Assembly: GCA_964433635.1 (NCBI GenBank)
Contig: CAYSSG010000067.1
Span: 1-8,651 of the forward strand
Reading direction: 5' to 3'
Length of the DNA stretch: 8,651 nucleotides
DNA from: CAYSSG01 sp964433635
GTDB lineage: Bacteria; Atribacterota; Phoenicimicrobiia; Phoenicimicrobiales; Stramentimicrobiaceae
Numbering within the stretch: position 1 is the first letter of the stretch; each line of letters starts with the position of its first letter. Position numbers and translations under genes: made by a program. The notes below the pieces were generated by a model, which was not told the origin of the DNA, did no database searches, and saw nothing but the letters and a program-made list of their open reading frames with translations. This document shows, piece after piece, positions 6,005-8,651 of this stretch.

Positions 6005-6928
6005 ATGGCAAAATTAAAAGAATTAACCAAAAAACAAGATATCCTGAGCCCGGGTCATCGTCTTTGTGCCGGTTGTGGAGCATCGATTGCTGTCAGACAG
6101 ATTCTATCTGCCAGTGATGACCCTGTAGTCGTAGCGAGCGCAACGGGATGCCTGGAAGTAGCCACAACCATTTATCCTTATACCAGTTGGCGTTCTTCTT
6201 TTATCCACAATGCCTTTGAAAATGCAGCTGCTACGATCAGTGGCGTAGAAGCAATGTACCAGTCTCTTAAAAAACAGGGAAAAATAGATAGGGAGATAAA
6301 GTTTATCGCCTTTGGCGGTGACGGCGGCACTTATGATATTGGCTTACAGTCTTTATCAGGCGCTTTGGAGCGGGGACATGATTTCGTCTATGTCTGCTAT
6401 GATAATGAAGCCTATATGAATACCGGTATCCAACGTTCCAGTGCTACTCCTCGGGGGGTTTGGACCACAACAACACCCTGTGGTGAGATTATTCCCGGTA
6501 AGACCCAGTATCGAAAAGATTTGACTGCAATCGTAGCTGCTCATAAAATCCCCTACGTTGCACAAGCTTCTATATGGCGGTGGAATGACCTGATTGATAA
6601 GGCACATAAGGCCTTTTATACCAAAGGTCCTGCTTTCATAAATGTGTTATCTCCCTGCCCTAGAGGTTGGCGTTTTCCTACAGAAGAAACGATTAAAATG
6701 GCTAAATTATCTGTTCAGAGTAATTTTTGGCCACTGTATGAAGTGGAGAACGGGAAATGGAAGCTTAACTACAAACCAAAGGAAAGAATACCGGTAACCG
6801 AATGGATGAAATCCCAGGGAAGATATAAGCATGCTTTGAGACCGGAGAACAAGTGGCTTGTTGAAGAAATTCAAAAGGATATTGATGATAATTGGGAAAG
6901 ATTACTCAAATTGTGTGGTGAGAAGTAG
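6005..6928 (+). CDS. porB: Pyruvate:ferredoxin oxidoreductase, beta subunit (thiamine-diphosphate binding)
   Basis: Beta subunit, which binds thiamine diphosphate/Mg and one [4Fe-4S] cluster; completes the PorGDAB enzyme that converts pyruvate + CoA + oxidised ferredoxin to acetyl-CoA, CO2 and reduced ferredoxin. The product is 307 aa. Likely cluster cysteines are C21 and C24 (LCAGCGA), C49 (TGCLEV) and C218 (SPCPRGW). The ThDP motif begins GGDGGTYDIGLQ at 104-115 and ends in YDNEAYMNTGIQRSSATP at 132-149. The SPCPRGWRFP segment is usual in pyruvate enzymes. GGAGGTGA (5991-5998) overlaps the last base of the porA stop, with 9 nt from GGAGG to ATG 6005. This is the last gene of the run; a strong terminator lies about 55 nt after its stop. 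Confidence 0.96.
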   Translation: MAKLKELTKKQDILSPGHRLCAGCGASIAVRQILSASDDPVVVASATGCLEVATTIYPYTSWRSSFIHNAFENAAATISGVEAMYQSLKKQGKIDREIKFIAFGGDGGTYDIGLQSLSGALERGHDFVYVCYDNEAYMNTGIQRSSATPRGVWTTTTPCGEIIPGKTQYRKDLTAIVAAHKIPYVAQASIWRWNDLIDKAHKAFYTKGPAFINVLSPCPRGWRFPTEETIKMAKLSVQSNFWPLYEVENGKWKLNYKPKERIPVTEWMKSQGRYKHALRPENKWLVEEIQKDIDDNWERLLKLCGEK

Positions 6929-6968
6929 AAAATTAACATCGGAATATACTTTTGATTAAAGACTGATT

Positions 6969-6977
6969 TGCTATAAT
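6969..6977 (+). promoter_or_regulatory. Extended -10 promoter-like element
   Basis: TGCTATAAT is a perfect extended -10 box (TGn-TATAAT). Upstream TTGATT (6952-6957) is 14 nt away, short for a -35, but extended -10 promoters do not need one. Predicted transcription would start near 6984, exactly at the foot of the terminator hairpin. The same nine bases recur at 6989-6997 inside the terminator stem. It may be a real promoter reading toward pdxS, or chance in an A+T-rich gap. Confidence 0.4.
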
Positions 6978-6983
6978 CATTGG

Positions 6984-7026
6984 TAGACTGCTATAATGCG
7001 ATTGAATTATGGCAGTCTGCTTTTTT
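6984..7026 (+). terminator. Intrinsic terminator after porB
   Basis: AGACTGCTATAAT (6985-6997) pairs with ATTATGGCAGTCT (7006-7018) as a 13-bp stem containing one T-G wobble, with an 8-nt loop GCGATTGA. T6984 and G7019 can add a wobble pair. The stem is followed by GC and six T (7021-7026), then more T-rich sequence. It should end the porGDAB transcript and separate it from pdxST. No A-run lies before the stem, so it looks one-directional. Confidence 0.9.
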
Positions 7027-7030
7027 GTTC

Positions 7031-7059
7031 TTTATTCCGATTTACAGATAGATTATAAT
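7031..7059 (+). promoter_or_regulatory. Candidate pdxS promoter
   Basis: A perfect TATAAT (7054-7059) has TTTATT (7031-7036) at 17-nt spacing as a weak -35, predicting a start near 7066 and a leader of about 50 nt. Another TATAAT at 7092-7097 is too near the ribosome site to be the main -10. It lies in an inverted repeat, AACATT (7072-7077) and AATGTT (7095-7100). Confidence 0.35.
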
Positions 7060-7114
7060 AATGCATTAGAGAACATTTTGAGAATTTTATTTATAATGTT
7101 GGGGGAAAAATACG

Positions 7115-7999
7115 ATGATTGAAAAGTCTACCGAAAAAACAAAAAAAGGCTTGGCACAGATGCTCAAGGGCGGGGTCATTATGGATGTGGCCAATGCAGA
7201 ACAGGCAAAAATTGCTGAAGATGCCGGGGCAGTAGCAGTAATGGCATTAGAAAGGGTCCCTGCTGATATTCGTGCCGAGGGTGGGGTTGCCAGGATGGCA
7301 GATCCCAAGAAGATTAAGGAGATTATGAAAGTTGTCACTATTCCGGTCATGGCAAAAGCCCGGATTGGTCATTTTGTAGAAGCTCAGGTACTGGAAGCAT
7401 TGGAAGTGGATTATATTGACGAAAGTGAAGTTCTTACCCCGGCCGATGAGAAATACCATATTAACAAATATGCATTTAAGGTACCTTTTGTCTGCGGTGC
7501 CAGAAATCTGGGTGAAGCCTTAAGGAGAATCGCTGAAGGAGCTGCCATGATTCGAACCAAGGGTGAAGCCGGTACCGGAAATATTGTTGAAGCAGTCAAA
7601 CACATGCGTTGCATGAATGAAGAGATTCGAGCCTTGAAGGGATTGGGAATAGAGGAGTTAATTGTTAAAGCGAAGGAATACGGAGCTCCCTTTGAATTAC
7701 TTCAGGAAGTGGCTGAGCTGGGAAGATTGCCGGTTGTGAATTTTGCTGCCGGCGGGATAGCAACTCCAGCTGATGCAGCCTTGATGATGCAACTGGGATG
7801 TGACGGTGTTTTTGTGGGTTCAGGCATATTTAAGTCAGATCATCCCGAAAAGAGAGCAAAGGCGATTGTGGATGCGACTACCCATTATAATGATCCCAAA
7901 ATCATAGCTGCCGTTTCAGAGGGATTAGGTGAGGCTATGAAAGGCATCTCCATTGATAAGATTCCCGATGAAGAAAGAATGCAGGTGAGAGGCTGGTAA
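7115..7999 (+). CDS. pdxS: Pyridoxal 5'-phosphate synthase, PdxS subunit
   Basis: Synthase subunit of the DXP-independent vitamin B6 pathway. It condenses ribose 5-phosphate, glyceraldehyde 3-phosphate and ammonia into PLP, as a TIM-barrel dodecamer decorated by PdxT. The 294-aa product matches the B. subtilis length, and its key residues fall at the same numbers: D24 (VIMDVANA), K81 (MAKARIGH), which forms the imine with the pentose phosphate, and K149 (IRTKGEAGTGN), the second Schiff-base lysine. The phosphate loop GEAGTGN (150-156) and the late NFAAGGIATPADAALMM (209-225) and FVGSGIFKS (233-241) are intact. GGGGGA (7101-7106) precedes ATG 7115 by 8 nt. The gene follows a terminator, so it starts a new unit with pdxT, 65 nt downstream. 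Confidence 0.98.
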   Translation: MIEKSTEKTKKGLAQMLKGGVIMDVANAEQAKIAEDAGAVAVMALERVPADIRAEGGVARMADPKKIKEIMKVVTIPVMAKARIGHFVEAQVLEALEVDYIDESEVLTPADEKYHINKYAFKVPFVCGARNLGEALRRIAEGAAMIRTKGEAGTGNIVEAVKHMRCMNEEIRALKGLGIEELIVKAKEYGAPFELLQEVAELGRLPVVNFAAGGIATPADAALMMQLGCDGVFVGSGIFKSDHPEKRAKAIVDATTHYNDPKIIAAVSEGLGEAMKGISIDKIPDEERMQVRGW

Positions 8000-8064
8000 G
8001 ACTGGTCTCAATATTCATGAAACAAAAGCTGTTTTTAGGATTTGTAAAATAAGGAGAACAGGGG

Positions 8065-8634
8065 ATGAAAGTAGGAGTTTTAGCTTTACAGGGAGCTGTT
8101 CTGGAGCACCTTAAAATGATAGAACGATGTGGCCATCAGGCAATTCCCGTAAAAACCGTTGCACATTTAAACCAAATAAAACGATTAATAATTCCAGGTG
8201 GTGAAAGCACAACAATAGGTAAATTACTTATAAAATATCATTTGAATGAAAGGATTATTGATCTTTACCACCGATCAGGCTTGCCTATCTTTGGTACTTG
8301 TGCCGGTATGATATTACTGGCTAAAAAAGTATGGCAGCAGGAAAAACCTGTACTTGGTTTAATAAATATACAGGTAAAAAGAAATGCCTTTGGCAGGCAG
8401 ATTGACAGCTTTGAAACTGAGTTAGAAATCAGGGACATGACCCCTCCCTTATTTAGAGGTATTTTTATCCGTGCTCCTTATATCACTGAAATCAAGGAAG
8501 AGGTAGAGGTGTTGTCTCGTTTCCGGGAAAACATTGTCCTTGCAAGAGAGGGAAATATCTTAGTTTCATCATTTCATCCGGAACTCAGTGAAGATAGGAG
8601 AATCCATCAATATTTTTTAGAAATGGGTCAATAA
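8065..8634 (+). CDS. pdxT: Pyridoxal 5'-phosphate synthase, glutaminase subunit PdxT
   Basis: Class I glutamine amidotransferase that hydrolyses glutamine and passes ammonia to PdxS. The 189-aa product is normal length. The N-terminal VGVLALQGAVLEHL is the family start. IPGGESTTIGKL (43-54) is the conserved oxyanion region. The catalytic triad is complete: C79 in FGTCAGM, and H171 and E173 in SSFHPEL. The PdxT-specific RNAFGRQIDSFE lies at 106-117, and FIRAPYI at 134-140. AAGGAG (8051-8056) is 8 nt before ATG 8065. The 65-nt gap after pdxS has no convincing terminator or promoter, so the two are probably co-transcribed. The final 17 nt of the window is A+T-rich with a short palindrome and T-run that might begin a terminator, but it is cut off. 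Confidence 0.97.
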   Translation: MKVGVLALQGAVLEHLKMIERCGHQAIPVKTVAHLNQIKRLIIPGGESTTIGKLLIKYHLNERIIDLYHRSGLPIFGTCAGMILLAKKVWQQEKPVLGLINIQVKRNAFGRQIDSFETELEIRDMTPPLFRGIFIRAPYITEIKEEVEVLSRFRENIVLAREGNILVSSFHPELSEDRRIHQYFLEMGQ

Positions 8635-8651
8635 AAATATATATTTTTTCT

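Noticed and set aside
8020..8036. Possible terminator between pdxS and pdxT (AAACA-AAAGC-TGTTT then T-run)
   Set aside because: The stem is only 5 A+T-rich pairs, too weak to end transcription. The two subunits act together and are expected to be co-transcribed.
1..8651. Search for CRISPR repeats, transposon ends, phage genes, toxin-antitoxin pairs or a new defence system
   Set aside because: Every gene belongs to a recognisable housekeeping family, gaps are short, and no long direct or inverted repeats beyond the listed terminator and small motifs were seen.

Overview
This is an ordinary, gene-dense bacterial chromosome segment. All recognisable genes lie on the + strand, the DNA is A+T-rich, and start sites mostly carry good Shine-Dalgarno sequences. 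I found no mobile element, CRISPR array, defence system or wholly unknown gene. The unusual points are regulatory details and the way housekeeping blocks are joined.

Layout: (1) nth, an endonuclease III of the archaeal/eukaryotic-like sort, 37-711. (2) A stable-RNA pair, tRNA-Ser(GGA) at 826-919 and a large Alu-domain-containing SRP RNA at 943-1216, only 23 nt apart. (3) dnaX, ybaB/ebfC and recR (1254-3893), a replication/recombination block with very short gaps. (4) porG-porD-porA-porB (3918-6928), a four-subunit pyruvate:ferredoxin oxidoreductase that follows recR after 24 nt. (5) A 186-nt gap holding a strong intrinsic terminator and promoter-like sequences. (6) pdxS-pdxT (7115-8634), the two subunits of the DXP-independent pyridoxal 5'-phosphate synthase.

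Organism: the order SRP RNA-dnaX-ybaB-recR and the large SRP RNA with an Alu domain are typical of Firmicutes and a few other lineages (Thermotogae, for example). The split four-subunit POR is typical of anaerobes such as Thermotogae, archaea and Atribacterota, whereas many Firmicutes use a single-chain enzyme. My best reading is an anaerobic, low-GC bacterium of a clostridial, Atribacterota-like or related lineage. The sequence alone does not settle this.

How the genes work together: SRP RNA works with Ffh in membrane targeting. DnaX loads the replication clamp, while YbaB and RecR act on DNA and its repair. PorGDAB oxidises pyruvate to acetyl-CoA and reduces ferredoxin (or runs in reverse). 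PdxST makes PLP from ribose 5-phosphate, glyceraldehyde 3-phosphate and glutamine-derived ammonia. No terminator is visible from the SRP RNA to the end of porB, so a long transcript covering stable RNA, replication and energy-metabolism genes is possible. The most interesting leads are a possible frameshift site late in dnaX and a pair of perfect extended -10 motifs at the porB terminator, one of them inside its stem.
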